Shown here piece by piece: positions 41,346-50,227 of a DNA stretch of 64,000 bases. Below the pieces are notes generated by a model that was given only the letters and a program-made list of their open reading frames with translations, ran no database searches and was not told the origin of the DNA. A program made the position numbers and the translations under genes. This stretch comes from Sphingomonas radiodurans. Lineage in GTDB: Bacteria; Pseudomonadota; Alphaproteobacteria; Sphingomonadales; Sphingomonadaceae. How positions within the stretch are numbered: position 1 is the first letter of the stretch; every line of letters begins with the position of its first letter. The stretch lies in contig NZ_CP086594.1 of the NCBI RefSeq assembly GCF_020866845.1, forward strand, positions 3,314,001-3,378,000, written 5' to 3'.

Positions 41346-42728
41346 TTACCCGAACCGCGCCTTCAACACCCCCCACGCCGCGCGCAGCCCAAGCGCCTCG
41401 CCGCCCTTCGGCCGCCCCGGCTTCGCCGCCGGCCGCCACGCGAACGTATCGACATGCGCCCACGCCACCCCTCTCGGCACGAACCGCCGCAGGAACAGCC
41501 CCGCCGTCACCGCGCCGGCAAACCCGCCATCGGGCGCATTCACCAGATCCGCGATGTCGGACTTCAGCATCTCGTCATACCCGTCCCACAGCGGCAACTG
41601 CCACAACGGATCGTGCGCCGCCGTCCCCGCCGCGAGCAACTCCGCTGCCAGCGCCGCGTCATCCGAGAACAGCGCCGGCAAGTCCGGCCCCAGCGCCACG
41701 CGCGCCGCGCCGGTCAGCGTCGCAAAATCGAGCATCAGCGTCGGCGACCCTTCCGCCGCCTTCGTCAGCGCATCGCCCAGGATCAGCCGACCCTCGGCAT
41801 CGGTATTGGTATTCTCCACGGTCAAACCGAGCCGCGTCTTGAGCACGTCGCCCGGCCGGAACGCATTGCCCGCGATCACATTCTCCACCGCCGGCACCAG
41901 CAGGTGCAGCCGCACCTTCAGCTTCGCCGCCATCACCAGCCCGGCAAGCGCGATGGTATGCGCCGCGCCGCCCATGTCCTTCTTCATCGCGCGCATGCCC
42001 GCCGACGGCTTGATGTCGAGCCCGCCCGAATCGAAGCACACCCCCTTGCCGACCAGCGCTACCCGCGGATGCGTGGGATCGCCCCATTCGAGCTCGATCA
42101 GCCGCGGCGCGCGATCCTTGCTCGCCGCCTGGCCCACGGTGTGAATCATCGGATACCCGGCGGCGAGCGCATCGCCGCGCGTCACCTCGACGGTGGCGCC
42201 ATGCTTCCTCGCCAGCGCCTCGACAATCGCCTCCAGCTCCGCCGGCCCCAGATCCGACGCCCCGGTATCGACCAGGTCGCGCACCTGCGCAGTCGCCTCC
42301 GCCAGCCGCACGATCTCCTCGATCCGCGCCGGCTCCCCCGTCAGCAGCACGCGCGCACCAACCGGCTCGGTCTTGCGATATCGCGTGAAGCGATGCTGCG
42401 CGAGGCACCAGCCGAGCATCGCCGCCCCCGGCTCGCCCTCCGCTAGCCGATACGTCCCCTCCGGCAAGCCATCGCCGAGCGACGCGATCCGCCACGGCGA
42501 GGTCACGTCCTCGTTGCACACCAGCAGCATCGCCCAATCGTCCGCCGCATCCCCCGGCAGGATCGCGCGATTGCCGGGCTTGCCGACCACCTTGTTCGCC
42601 GCCACCGCCGCGCGCGTCCGCGCCGGTTGCCGCGCGAGCCAGTCGGCATATTGGTCGGGGTGAACAACATGAATGGCGCGCGCGGTCTGGCCGCGATCGG
42701 CGGCGAGGAAGCTGGTAAAATCCGTCAT
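41346..42728 (-). CDS. M17 leucyl aminopeptidase family protein
   Basis: A 460-residue metallo-aminopeptidase. The metal and catalytic residues are in LVGKGVCFDSGGLDIKPS (Lys and Asp), MRAMKKDMGGAA, and the signature NTNTDAEGRLILGDAL (Asp, Glu and Arg). The N-terminal domain is shorter and different from PepA, and this group is usually annotated as leucyl aminopeptidase family rather than PepA. Activity releases N-terminal residues in the cytoplasm. It is divergent from trxB; the intergenic space is mostly occupied by a family B repeat. Confidence 0.93.
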   Translation of the reverse strand: MTDFTSFLAADRGQTARAIHVVHPDQYADWLARQPARTRAAVAANKVVGKPGNRAILPGDAADDWAMLLVCNEDVTSPWRIASLGDGLPEGTYRLAEGEPGAAMLGWCLAQHRFTRYRKTEPVGARVLLTGEPARIEEIVRLAEATAQVRDLVDTGASDLGPAELEAIVEALARKHGATVEVTRGDALAAGYPMIHTVGQAASKDRAPRLIELEWGDPTHPRVALVGKGVCFDSGGLDIKPSAGMRAMKKDMGGAAHTIALAGLVMAAKLKVRLHLLVPAVENVIAGNAFRPGDVLKTRLGLTVENTNTDAEGRLILGDALTKAAEGSPTLMLDFATLTGAARVALGPDLPALFSDDAALAAELLAAGTAAHDPLWQLPLWDGYDEMLKSDIADLVNAPDGGFAGAVTAGLFLRRFVPRGVAWAHVDTFAWRPAAKPGRPKGGEALGLRAAWGVLKARFG

Positions 42729-42740
42729 CGCTACTTTCTT

Positions 42741-42840
42741 CTCCCCTCCCGCTTGCGGGAGGGGTCGGGGGAGGGGCTGTCACGAAACTGTCGCCATCGG
42801 ACATGCCCTCCCCCAACCCCTCCCGCAAGCGGGAGGGGAG
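42741..42840. repeat. Palindromic repeat, family B, in the divergent aminopeptidase-trxB promoter region
   Basis: Arms CTCCCCTCCCGCTTGCGGGA / GGGGTCGGGGGAGGGG and the complement ending CTCCCGCAAGCGGGAGGGGAG. It takes up about 100 of the 157 bases between the two start codons, so it must lie within or between the two promoters. GGGAG from its left end is about 12 bases before the aminopeptidase start. Confidence 0.88.
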
Positions 42841-42885
42841 TTATGGGGCGTTCCCTTACCCACGGCTGCATCCTACATCGCACGC

Positions 42886-43854
42886 ATGATCACTCATTCG
42901 ACTCGCATGCTCATCCTCGGCTCCGGCCCCGCCGGGCTGTCAGCGGCCATTTACGGTGCGCGCGCCGGCATGAATCCGATCCTCGTCCAGGGCATCCAGC
43001 CCGGCGGTCAGCTGATGACCACCACCGATGTCGAGAACTACCCCGGTTTCGCGGACGTCATCCAGGGCCCCTGGCTGATGGAGCAGATGCAGAAGCAGGC
43101 CGAGCATGTCGGCACGAAGCTGATGTGGGACACGGTCGTCGAGGTCGATCTCACCCGCCGCCCGTTCCGCCTCACCGGCGACAGCGGCGACGTGTACGAA
43201 GGCGACGTGCTGGTGATCGCCACCGGCGCGCAGGCCAAGTGGCTCGGCCTTGCCAGCGAAGAGGCGATGAAGGGCAAGGGCGTCAGCGCCTGCGCCACCT
43301 GCGACGGCTTCTTCTACCGCGGCAAGAAGGTCGCGGTGATCGGCGGCGGCAATACCGCGGTCGAGGAAGCGCTGTACCTCACCAACCATAGCGACGACGT
43401 GACGCTGATCCACCGCCGCAGCACGCTGCGCGCCGAGCGGATCCTGCAGGAACGCCTGTTCGCGCACCCGAACGTGACGGTGCTGTGGAACAAGGAAGTC
43501 CGCGAGTTCGTCGACGGCGGCGGGACGAAGGGCCTAGTCGCCCTCGACCTGCTCGATAGCGAGACGGGCGAACACAGCCGGCTCGATGTCGACGGCGGCT
43601 TCGTCGCGATCGGCCACCATCCCGCGACCGAGCTGTTCCGCGGCCACCTCGAACTGGACGAGGATCATTACATCAAGGTCGAAACCGGCTCGACGCGCAC
43701 CAGCATCCCCGGCGTGTTCGCGTGCGGCGACGTGATGGACAAGGTGTACCGCCAGGCCGTCACCGCCGCCGGCACCGGCTGCATGGCCGCGCTCGATGCG
43801 GAACGCTTCCTCGCCGAAGCCGAGTTTGAGGCGATGGCCGAAGCGGCGGAATAA
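42886..43854 (+). CDS. trxB: Thioredoxin reductase
   Basis: A 322-residue flavoenzyme that reduces thioredoxin with NADPH. The FAD motif is LGSGPAGLSAAIYGARAG, the redox-active disulfide is in SACATCDGFFYRG (Cys-Ala-Thr-Cys), and the NADPH motif is VAVIGGGNTAVEEALYL. GVFACGDVMDKVYRQAVTAAGTG closes the FAD domain. Length fits. The long upstream in-frame extension from 42673 is rejected because it is encoded by the repeat. Confidence 0.97.
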   Translation: MITHSTRMLILGSGPAGLSAAIYGARAGMNPILVQGIQPGGQLMTTTDVENYPGFADVIQGPWLMEQMQKQAEHVGTKLMWDTVVEVDLTRRPFRLTGDSGDVYEGDVLVIATGAQAKWLGLASEEAMKGKGVSACATCDGFFYRGKKVAVIGGGNTAVEEALYLTNHSDDVTLIHRRSTLRAERILQERLFAHPNVTVLWNKEVREFVDGGGTKGLVALDLLDSETGEHSRLDVDGGFVAIGHHPATELFRGHLELDEDHYIKVETGSTRTSIPGVFACGDVMDKVYRQAVTAAGTGCMAALDAERFLAEAEFEAMAEAAE

Positions 43855-43862
43855 GCCTTCCC

Positions 43863-43951
43863 CGTCACCCCGGGCTTGACCCGGGGTCCCGCTTCTTCTT
43901 CTCTAAGCGACAGAAGAAAAAGCGGGATGCCGGCTCAAGGCCGGCATGACG
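43863..43951. repeat. Palindromic intergenic repeat, family A
   Basis: Left arm CGTCACCCCGGGCTTGACCC / GGGGTCCCGC, right arm AGCGGGATGCCGGCTCAAGG / CCGGCATGACG. The arms differ in type: the left half resembles the CCCCGG form and the right half the GCCGGC form, as if two variants had recombined. It lies between trxB and the S10 peptidase gene on the same strand. Confidence 0.86.
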
Positions 43952-43967
43952 GAAGTAGGGGGTACGC

Positions 43968-45488
43968 TTGAAGTTAAAGATCGCACTGGCGCTCGGCGCC
44001 ACACTCATCGCCGCGCCACTCACGGCGCAGGACAAGCCCGACACCAAGTCCGAGGCAAAGGCCGAAGCCTCCGCGATCCCGCCCCCCACCGTCTCGATCA
44101 CCCGCCACTCCGGCACCTTCGGCGGCACCCGCATCAATTACCGCGCCATCGCCGGCGATACGTACCTGAAGGACAAGGACGGCAAGCCGCTCGCGTCGAT
44201 CACGTCGTACAGCTACATCAAGGAAGGCCCGGTCGATCCCAAGCGCCCGGTAAGCTTCATCTGGAACGGTGGCCCCGGCTCGGGCTCGCTCTGGCTCCAC
44301 ATGGGCGCCTTCGGCCCGCGCCGCGTCGTGATCCCGTCGGATGCCAAGGACGACGGCGCGCCACCCTATCCTATCGTCGAAAACGCCGATTCGCTGCTCG
44401 ACGTCACTGACATCGTCTTCATCGATCCGGTCGGAACCGGTTTCAGCCGCGCACTCGGCAAGACCGATCCGAAGGATTATTGGGGCGTCACCAAGGACGC
44501 CAAGTCGATGGCGGAGTTCATCCGGCTATGGCTCAACGAGCACGGCCGCTGGAACGCGCCCAAGTTCATCGGCGGCGAAAGCTACGGCACCACGCGTTCG
44601 GCCGCGGTGATCAACCAGCTCGAAGGCGCCGGCTTCACCGATGTGTCGATCAACGGGATCATCCTGATCTCGTCGATCCTCGATTTCAGCGCCGCGGCGG
44701 ATGTGCCGGGCAACGAACTCGGCTACGTCACCAACCTGCCGTCGATGGCCGCGACCGCGTGGTTCCACGACAAGGTCGCGAACAAGCCTGCGACCGTCGA
44801 GGAATTCGTCGCCGAGTCCAAGGCATTCGCCATCGGCCCCTATGCCTCCGCCCTCCTCAAGGGCAACGCGCTCACCGCGCCCGAACGCCAGGCGATCCTG
44901 CCCCAGCTCGCGCGCTACACCGGCGTGTCCGAGGCGTATCTCGCCCGCGCCGACCTGCGCCTCTCGCCCGGCCGCTTCTACAAGGAGCTGCTGCGCGATC
45001 GCGGCCAGACGATCGGCCGGCTCGACACGCGCTATCTCGGCAAGGACTATGACGACGCCGGCGAGGAGCCCGACAACGATCCCAGCTTCTACGCGATCGA
45101 CGGCGCCTACACCGCGGCGATGAACCAGCATTCGCGCGAATTCCTGAACTACTCGCCCGACCTGACCTATTCGTCGATCGGCGGCGTGCGAGATTGGGAT
45201 TGGCAGATCGGCGGCGGCCCGCGCGGCGGATCAGGCTATCTCAACGTCGCGCCGTACATCGGCAAGGCGCTGCGCGAGAACAGCGGCCTGCGCGTGTTCG
45301 TGGGCCAGGGCTATTACGACTTTGCGACGCCCTTCTTCGGTGCCGAATATTCGCTCAACCGCACCGGCATCCCCAACGACGGCCGCATCAGCTGGCATTG
45401 GTATCACGCCGGCCACATGATGTACGTCCGCGACGAGGATCTGCGGAAGCTTTCGAGCGACATCCGCGCCTTCATCCGCGCGCGTTGA
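43968..45488 (+). CDS. S10-family serine carboxypeptidase
   Basis: A 506-residue exported peptidase with a TTG start at 43968 (signal MKLKIALALGATLIAAPLTA) and AGGGGG just upstream. The catalytic triad of the carboxypeptidase family is visible: Ser205 in IGGESYGTTR, Asp in GQGYYDFATPF, and His in WYHAGHMMYV. The oxyanion segment SFIWNGGPGSGSLWLHMG and DPVGTGFS are also present. It removes C-terminal residues from peptides, probably in the periplasm. Its last 17 bases overlap the convergent hydrolase gene. Confidence 0.92.
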   Translation: MKLKIALALGATLIAAPLTAQDKPDTKSEAKAEASAIPPPTVSITRHSGTFGGTRINYRAIAGDTYLKDKDGKPLASITSYSYIKEGPVDPKRPVSFIWNGGPGSGSLWLHMGAFGPRRVVIPSDAKDDGAPPYPIVENADSLLDVTDIVFIDPVGTGFSRALGKTDPKDYWGVTKDAKSMAEFIRLWLNEHGRWNAPKFIGGESYGTTRSAAVINQLEGAGFTDVSINGIILISSILDFSAAADVPGNELGYVTNLPSMAATAWFHDKVANKPATVEEFVAESKAFAIGPYASALLKGNALTAPERQAILPQLARYTGVSEAYLARADLRLSPGRFYKELLRDRGQTIGRLDTRYLGKDYDDAGEEPDNDPSFYAIDGAYTAAMNQHSREFLNYSPDLTYSSIGGVRDWDWQIGGGPRGGSGYLNVAPYIGKALRENSGLRVFVGQGYYDFATPFFGAEYSLNRTGIPNDGRISWHWYHAGHMMYVRDEDLRKLSSDIRAFIRAR

Positions 45489-46260
45489 TCACGGATCGGA
45501 TCGCCGCCTCCAGCGCCGCCGCATCGCCGGCCCGCGCGAAGCTGTGCGATCCGGTATCGATGGAAACGGTGCGCTGCTTGAGCCCGTGGCGATTGGCTGC
45601 ATCGGCGTAAGCAATCGCGGTCGCATCGCCAGCAGCGAGCACCACCGTCGCCGCATCGCCCCAAGCAGCAATCGCATCGAGCGTCCGGCTCGCAAGATCG
45701 TCACGGCGGGGCGGTGAAGCGATACTGCGCACCCCGCGCACCAGCTTCGTCACCGAAAAGCCCCCACGGATCACCTGCCACCACGCCGCGGGATCGCGCA
45801 GCCGCGCCGCATAATGTGCCTTGATCGCCGCCGGCGGTGGAAGATCATCGACCTTTGCTACCACCCACGGATTCGCCAGAACAACCGCGTCACACCCCGC
45901 CTCACGCCCCCACCAGGCGAGCGTCGTCGCCGCATCGCAATTCCCGAACCCCACGATCCGTTCGACCGACGGTGCAGCGGCACGGAAAGCAGCCGCCGCC
46001 GCAATCAGATCCTCGTGCGAGCCCGCGAACCCAGCGTTATCGCCGCCCGAATCCCCAACACCGCGGCGGTCATACCGAAACACCGCCACCCCGCTCGCCG
46101 CCAGCCGCCCCGCGAGCAGCGCCATCCCTCGATGCGCCCCAACGCGGACTTCGTTGCCTCCGGTGACGATCAGCAAGCCAGTAGCGCCGCCCGCATCGTC
46201 CAGCGTCCCGACCAGCGTCTCGCCCGCGCAGTCGAACATAAGGATCCGACGCTCGGTCAT
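45472..46260 (-). CDS. Exosortase A system-associated hydrolase 1
   Basis: A 262-residue alpha/beta hydrolase starting MTERRILMFDCAGETLVGTL. The family-specific blocks are LLIVTGGNEVRVGAHRG (about residues 29-45), VFRYDRRGVGDSGG near 60-73 and VGFGNCDAATTLAWW near 102-116, where Asn/Cys replace the usual GxSxG serine elbow. This matches the exosortase A-associated hydrolase 1 family, whose substrate is unknown. It belongs to the XrtA locus at its left end, transcribed away from the ligase gene. Confidence 0.85.
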   Translation of the reverse strand: MTERRILMFDCAGETLVGTLDDAGGATGLLIVTGGNEVRVGAHRGMALLAGRLAASGVAVFRYDRRGVGDSGGDNAGFAGSHEDLIAAAAAFRAAAPSVERIVGFGNCDAATTLAWWGREAGCDAVVLANPWVVAKVDDLPPPAAIKAHYAARLRDPAAWWQVIRGGFSVTKLVRGVRSIASPPRRDDLASRTLDAIAAWGDAATVVLAAGDATAIAYADAANRHGLKQRTVSIDTGSHSFARAGDAAALEAAIRSVINARG

Positions 46261-46268
46261 ACCCCTAG

Positions 46269-46364
46269 CGTAATGCCGGCCCCGTGCCGGCATCCACCCA
46301 TCCACGAGCCCCACCTGCGTAGAATGCGCGGCCACGTGGATGCCGGGACGAGCCCGGCATGACG
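46269..46364. repeat. Palindromic intergenic repeat, family A variant (GCCGGC type)
   Basis: Left arm AATGCCGGCCCCGTGCCGGC then ATCCAC, right arm GTGGATGCCGGGACGAGCCC then GGCATGACG. It lies between the two hydrolase genes of the exosortase locus and resembles the element at 62690-62785 on the other side of the cluster. Confidence 0.85.
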
Positions 46365-46381
46365 GCCGTGAGCTGAACGCA

Positions 46382-47044
46382 TCAGGAGTTTACCCAGTCG
46401 AAGACATCGTCGGCGATCACCGCCTGCAAGCTCGCATCGATGCCCGGCTCCACTGTCCGCCACAACGCCGCCCCCGGCACCTTCCGGTCCGCCGCCTTCG
46501 GATCACTCTCCAACCGCACCACGCGCAACGGCCCGGCCGTAGCGACCTCCGCCACCGCCATCCCCTCGATCATCCCCGCCGAAAGCACATTCCCGGCGAA
46601 ATCCTCGCCCCCCGCCACCCGCCGCACCCGCTCAAGCTCCCGCACCAGCCCAGCCCCAGACTGCGGCGCCAGATACCACCGGCTCGCCACCACCGCCTCG
46701 CCATCCACCAAAGCGCCTCCGCGCCAGGCGACCACATGCACCGCCCCGCCGACCGCGCTGCAAGCCGCAGCAAAGGCGGCACGCCAAATCGCCAAAGTCG
46801 CATCGGAAGTCGCCCAAAGGCTCTCGCCCGTCCCCGGCAGGTCAGGCAACACACCCGCAATCCCCCGCGCCGCCAGCCGTCGCAGCACGTCCACCATCGC
46901 CGCGCGCGTCCTGTTGCCCTCCTCGAACAGCGGCAGCGCGGCGACGACCACAGGCGCGCCGTCCTCAGGCCCGAAGCGCAGCATCGCCTCGCGCCCACCA
47001 GCCCAATCATAGTACGCGATCCGCGGGCCGGGCTCACCGGCCAT
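46382..47044 (-). CDS. Probable exosortase A system-associated hydrolase 2
   Basis: A 220-residue alpha/beta-fold protein with VVVAALPLFEEGNRTRAAMVDVLRRLAARGIAGVLPDLPGTGES read in parts (about residues 32-75). No canonical GxSxG elbow is seen (VHVVAWRGGAL is at that place), so hydrolase activity is doubtful. Its position directly after the carrier protein and before hydrolase 1 is that of hydrolase 2 in exosortase A loci. It is shorter than the usual family member. Start at 47044 lies five bases after the carrier protein stop. Confidence 0.65.
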   Translation of the reverse strand: MAGEPGPRIAYYDWAGGREAMLRFGPEDGAPVVVAALPLFEEGNRTRAAMVDVLRRLAARGIAGVLPDLPGTGESLWATSDATLAIWRAAFAAACSAVGGAVHVVAWRGGALVDGEAVVASRWYLAPQSGAGLVRELERVRRVAGGEDFAGNVLSAGMIEGMAVAEVATAGPLRVVRLESDPKAADRKVPGAALWRTVEPGIDASLQAVIADDVFDWVNS

Positions 47045-47049
47045 CAGCG

Positions 47050-47322
47050 TCAGGCCAGCGCCTTGTCGGCCGCGAACCGCGTCAGCGCGCCGAACGTCTC
47101 GAGCATTTCGCCGTCGACCTCGTCATCGTCGATCACGATCCCCAGCCGATCCTCGATCTCGGTGAGCACGCCGGCAACGGCCATCGAATCCAGCTCGGGC
47201 AGCGCGCCGAACAGCGGCGTCGTCTCGTCGAACGCGGCGACGCGCGCATCGGAAAGTCCCAGAACATCGCGGAGCACCGCGCGGACCGTCGTGTCGACCT
47301 GTGCCTTTGCTACCGAAATCAC
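47050..47322 (-). CDS. Acyl carrier protein, exosortase A locus
   Basis: A 90-residue carrier protein. The phosphopantetheine attachment motif is PELDSMAVAGVL with Ser46, and the flanking helices are VRAVLRDVLGLSD and ILTEIEDRLGIVIDDDEVD-type acidic helix. It differs from the fatty-acid AcpP sequence (GADSLDTVE), as expected for a dedicated carrier. It is divergent from the AMP-ligase gene with 76 bases between starts, consistent with a ligase-carrier pair. Confidence 0.85.
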   Translation of the reverse strand: MISVAKAQVDTTVRAVLRDVLGLSDARVAAFDETTPLFGALPELDSMAVAGVLTEIEDRLGIVIDDDEVDGEMLETFGALTRFAADKALA

Positions 47323-47398
47323 CCAAGTCCCCGAATTGTTGCAGCGCCGTTAAGCCGGGGGGATGAATTCCGCAACGCCCCGGCGCTATGGGGGCGTG

Positions 47399-48901
47399 AT
47401 GGTGCCGCTCGATCCTGTCCCGAAACCGATCGATCACGTGCTGGCCGGCGCGCCCGATGCGCCGGCGCTCGTCGATCGCGCCGGCACGCTGAGCGTCGCG
47501 CAAGCCGAGGAGCGCGCCGCCCAGCTCGCCGGCTGGCTCGCCGCGCAGCGCTTCGCCCCCGGCGACCGCGTCGCAACGTGGCTGCCCAAGACCCGCGAGG
47601 CATGCCTGATGCCGCTCGCCGCGCCGCGCGCCGGGCTGGTCCATGTGCCGATCAACCCCCTGCTCAAACGCCCGCAGGTCGCGCACATCCTCGCCGACAG
47701 CGGTGCCCGACTGCTGCTGACGCAACCTGCGCGCGCAGCCATGCTCGAACCCGGCGACTCGTCAGGCGTTGCGGTCCACACGCAGGCAGGGCAGGGCGAT
47801 CCCCTCCCGCGCTCCACCGCCGATCCGCAAGCGCTTGCGGCGATCCTCTACACCTCGGGCTCGACCGGCCGGCCCAAGGGCGTGATGTTGAGCCACGCGA
47901 ACCTGTGGCTCGGCGCCAACAGCGTCGCACATTATCTCGGCCTTGTTCCGGAAGACGTCGTGCTCGGCGTCCTTCCGCTCAGCTTCGACTATGGCCAGAA
48001 CCAGCTCTTCTCGACCTGGGCGGCAGGCGCGACGGTCGCGCCGCTCGACTATCTCACCGCGCGTGACGTGGTGAAGGCGGTCGACCGCGTCGGCGCGACG
48101 ACGCTCGCTGGCGTGCCGCCGCTGTGGCTGCAATTGCTCGACGCCGACTGGCCCGCCGACACCGCGGCGAAGCTGCGCCGCCTGACCAATTCGGGCGGCG
48201 CGCTGACGGTGCGGATGGTGCGCAGCCTTCGCGAACGCTTCCCCGCGGCCGATCTCTACCCGATGTACGGTCTCACCGAAGCCTTCCGCTCGACCTATCT
48301 GCCGCCCGCGCTGGTCGATGCGCATCCCGATTCGATGGGCCGCGCGATCCCGCACGCCGAGGTCATGGTCGTCCGCCCCGACGGCACCAGCGCCGCGCCG
48401 GGCGAGCCGGGCGAACTCGTCCACGCCGGCCCGCTCGTCGCGCACGGCTATTGGAACGATCCCGAGCGCACCGCCGCCCGCTTCCGCCAGGCGCCCGGCT
48501 TCTCGCAGGCCGGCGGCACCGCGGTCTGGTCCGGCGACACGGTGGTAGCGGACGCCACAGGCCTGCTTCGCTTCGTTGGCCGTGACGACGAGATGATCAA
48601 GTCCGCCGGCAACCGCATCAGCCCGGCGGAAGTCGAGGAAGCGGTGATGGCAGGCGGCGAAGCGGCCGAAGCCGTCGCGATCGGCATCCCGGACGCGCGC
48701 CTCGGCCAGGCGATCGTCGTCGTCGCGCGCGGCGATGCGTCGGACGAGGCTGCGTTGCGCGAACGACTCAAGCGCGAACTGCCCAACTTCATGCAGCCGG
48801 CGCGCTTCGAGTGGCGAAGCGAACTGCCGCGCAACGCCAACGGCAAGCTGGATCGCGCCGCGATCCGCGACGCCGTACGATTGGGGGAGGGCGCACCATG
48901 A
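47399..48901 (+). CDS. AMP-forming acyl-CoA ligase, exosortase A system-associated
   Basis: A 500-residue adenylating enzyme. Core motifs are AAILYTSGSTGRPKGVMLSH (phosphate loop, about residues 152-171), LPLSFDYGQNQLFSTW, YPMYGLTEAFRSTYLP, DTVVADATGLLRFVGRDDEMIKSAGNRISPAEVEEAV split over about 378-415, and the catalytic lysine in NANGKLDR near 482. It loads an acid onto CoA or onto the neighbouring carrier protein; the acid is unknown. Start 47399 matches the family N-terminus; 47363 is an alternative. It overlaps the decarboxylase start (ATGA). Confidence 0.9.
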   Translation: MVPLDPVPKPIDHVLAGAPDAPALVDRAGTLSVAQAEERAAQLAGWLAAQRFAPGDRVATWLPKTREACLMPLAAPRAGLVHVPINPLLKRPQVAHILADSGARLLLTQPARAAMLEPGDSSGVAVHTQAGQGDPLPRSTADPQALAAILYTSGSTGRPKGVMLSHANLWLGANSVAHYLGLVPEDVVLGVLPLSFDYGQNQLFSTWAAGATVAPLDYLTARDVVKAVDRVGATTLAGVPPLWLQLLDADWPADTAAKLRRLTNSGGALTVRMVRSLRERFPAADLYPMYGLTEAFRSTYLPPALVDAHPDSMGRAIPHAEVMVVRPDGTSAAPGEPGELVHAGPLVAHGYWNDPERTAARFRQAPGFSQAGGTAVWSGDTVVADATGLLRFVGRDDEMIKSAGNRISPAEVEEAVMAGGEAAEAVAIGIPDARLGQAIVVVARGDASDEAALRERLKRELPNFMQPARFEWRSELPRNANGKLDRAAIRDAVRLGEGAP

Positions 48902-50127
48902 GCAAACCATTTGGCCCGCTGCCGCCCGAATTCGCGGATCAGACCGGCGCGCTCACGATCGCCGGCCGCCCCGCCGCCGACTGGACCGCCGATCACGGAT
49001 CCCCGCTGTTCGTCTACGATCCCACAATCGTCGCCACCCGCGTCGCAGGCTTCCGCGCCGCTTTCCCGAGCATCGACCTCCATTACGCGATCAAGGCCAA
49101 CCCCTGGCCGCCGTTCCTCGCCGCCGTTGCCCCGCTGGTCGATGGCCTCGACGTCGCCTCCGCCGGCGAACTCGCCACCGCACTCACCGTGAAGCCGGCA
49201 AAGGCAATCAGCTTCGCCGGCCCCGGCAAGCGCGACGCCGAACTCGAAGCCGCGATCACCGCCGGTTCCACGCTCAACGTCGAGTCCGCCGGCGAAGCCC
49301 GCCGCGCGCTCGCCATCGGCGAACGCATCGGCGTCACCCCGCGGCTCGCGGTGCGGGTCAATCCCGACATGGAACTCAAGGGCTCGGGCATGAAGATGGG
49401 CGGCCGCCCGTCGCCGTTCGGGATCGATGCCGAGCATGCCGCCGCGGTGGTGCGCGAGATCGTCGCGGCGGGCGCCGACTGGCGCGGCTTCCACATTTTC
49501 GCCGGCAGCCAGGCGCTCGACACGCAGGCGATCATCGACACCCAGGCCGCAACGCTCGCGCTTGCCGCCCGCCTTGCCGAGGAAGCCGGCGCCCAGCCAC
49601 TGCTCGTCAACCTCGGCGGCGGCTTCGGCATCCCCTATTTTCCCGGCGACACCCCCGTCGACATCGCCCGCATCGGCGACGCGCTCGCACAAGCGCTCGC
49701 CGGCCGCCCCGATATCCTCGCCAACAGCCGCTTCGCGATCGAACTCGGCCGCTGGCTCGTCGGAGAATGCGGCGTGTATCTCGCGCGCATCGTCGATCGA
49801 AAGGAAAGTCGCGGCGAGACCTTCCTGGTCGTCGACGGCGGCCTCCACCACCAACTCGCCGCCAGCGGCAATTTCGGCACCGTCGTGCGCCGCAACTATC
49901 CCGTCGCGATCGCGCACTGCATGAACGCCGAGCCCGAAGAGACCGTCTCGATCGTCGGTTGCCTGTGCACCCCGCTCGATCGCCTCGCCGATCGCGTCGC
50001 GCTGCCGCGTGCCGAAGTCGGCGATATCGTCGCGATCTTCCTCGCCGGCGCCTATGGTCTTACCGCCAGCCCGGCCGGCTTCCTCGGCCACCCGGCGCCC
50101 TCGGAAGTCCTTGGGCGAGCTTCCTAA
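48898..50127 (+). CDS. PLP-dependent decarboxylase, exosortase A system-associated
   Basis: A 409-residue fold-III PLP enzyme related to diaminopimelate and ornithine decarboxylases. The PLP lysine is Lys66 in LHYAIKANPW. Other landmarks are VASAGELATAL, GPGKRDAELEAAI, FHIFAGSQ, LVNLGGGFGIPYF, and the catalytic cysteine region VGCLCTPLDRLAD. The EPGR-type loop reads ELGRWLVGE. The substrate is presumed to be an amino acid or derivative. ATGA overlap with the ligase gene suggests that the two act together. Confidence 0.9.
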   Translation: MSKPFGPLPPEFADQTGALTIAGRPAADWTADHGSPLFVYDPTIVATRVAGFRAAFPSIDLHYAIKANPWPPFLAAVAPLVDGLDVASAGELATALTVKPAKAISFAGPGKRDAELEAAITAGSTLNVESAGEARRALAIGERIGVTPRLAVRVNPDMELKGSGMKMGGRPSPFGIDAEHAAAVVREIVAAGADWRGFHIFAGSQALDTQAIIDTQAATLALAARLAEEAGAQPLLVNLGGGFGIPYFPGDTPVDIARIGDALAQALAGRPDILANSRFAIELGRWLVGECGVYLARIVDRKESRGETFLVVDGGLHHQLAASGNFGTVVRRNYPVAIAHCMNAEPEETVSIVGCLCTPLDRLADRVALPRAEVGDIVAIFLAGAYGLTASPAGFLGHPAPSEVLGRAS

Positions 50128-50227
50128 ACGCTATCTTCACCTCTTCCTTTCATAGCCGTTGGTGAGCGCAACCGGCCGTGGAGCAGTTTTCCACGTCCGG
50201 CTGATGAGCGCCGACGGAGGTTTTGCG
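50128..50227. promoter_or_regulatory. Intergenic region before the export run, with an inverted repeat
   Basis: About 100 bases between the decarboxylase gene and the 12-kb polysaccharide run. CGTGGA (50177-50182), seven bases, TCCACG (50190-50195) forms a perfect 6-base dyad, a possible regulator site. No clear sigma-54 type element (TGGC-N9-TTGC) was found. Confidence 0.35.

Noticed and set aside
42673..42885. N-terminal extension of thioredoxin reductase from an upstream ATG
   Set aside because: The extra 71 codons are read from the family B repeat; the conserved FAD motif starts at residue 8 when the ATG at 42886 is used.
48448..50091. Long antisense frame of 547 codons opposite the ligase and decarboxylase genes
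   Set aside because: It runs across two well-supported genes and reads as low-complexity Ala/Gly/Asp sequence with no domain.
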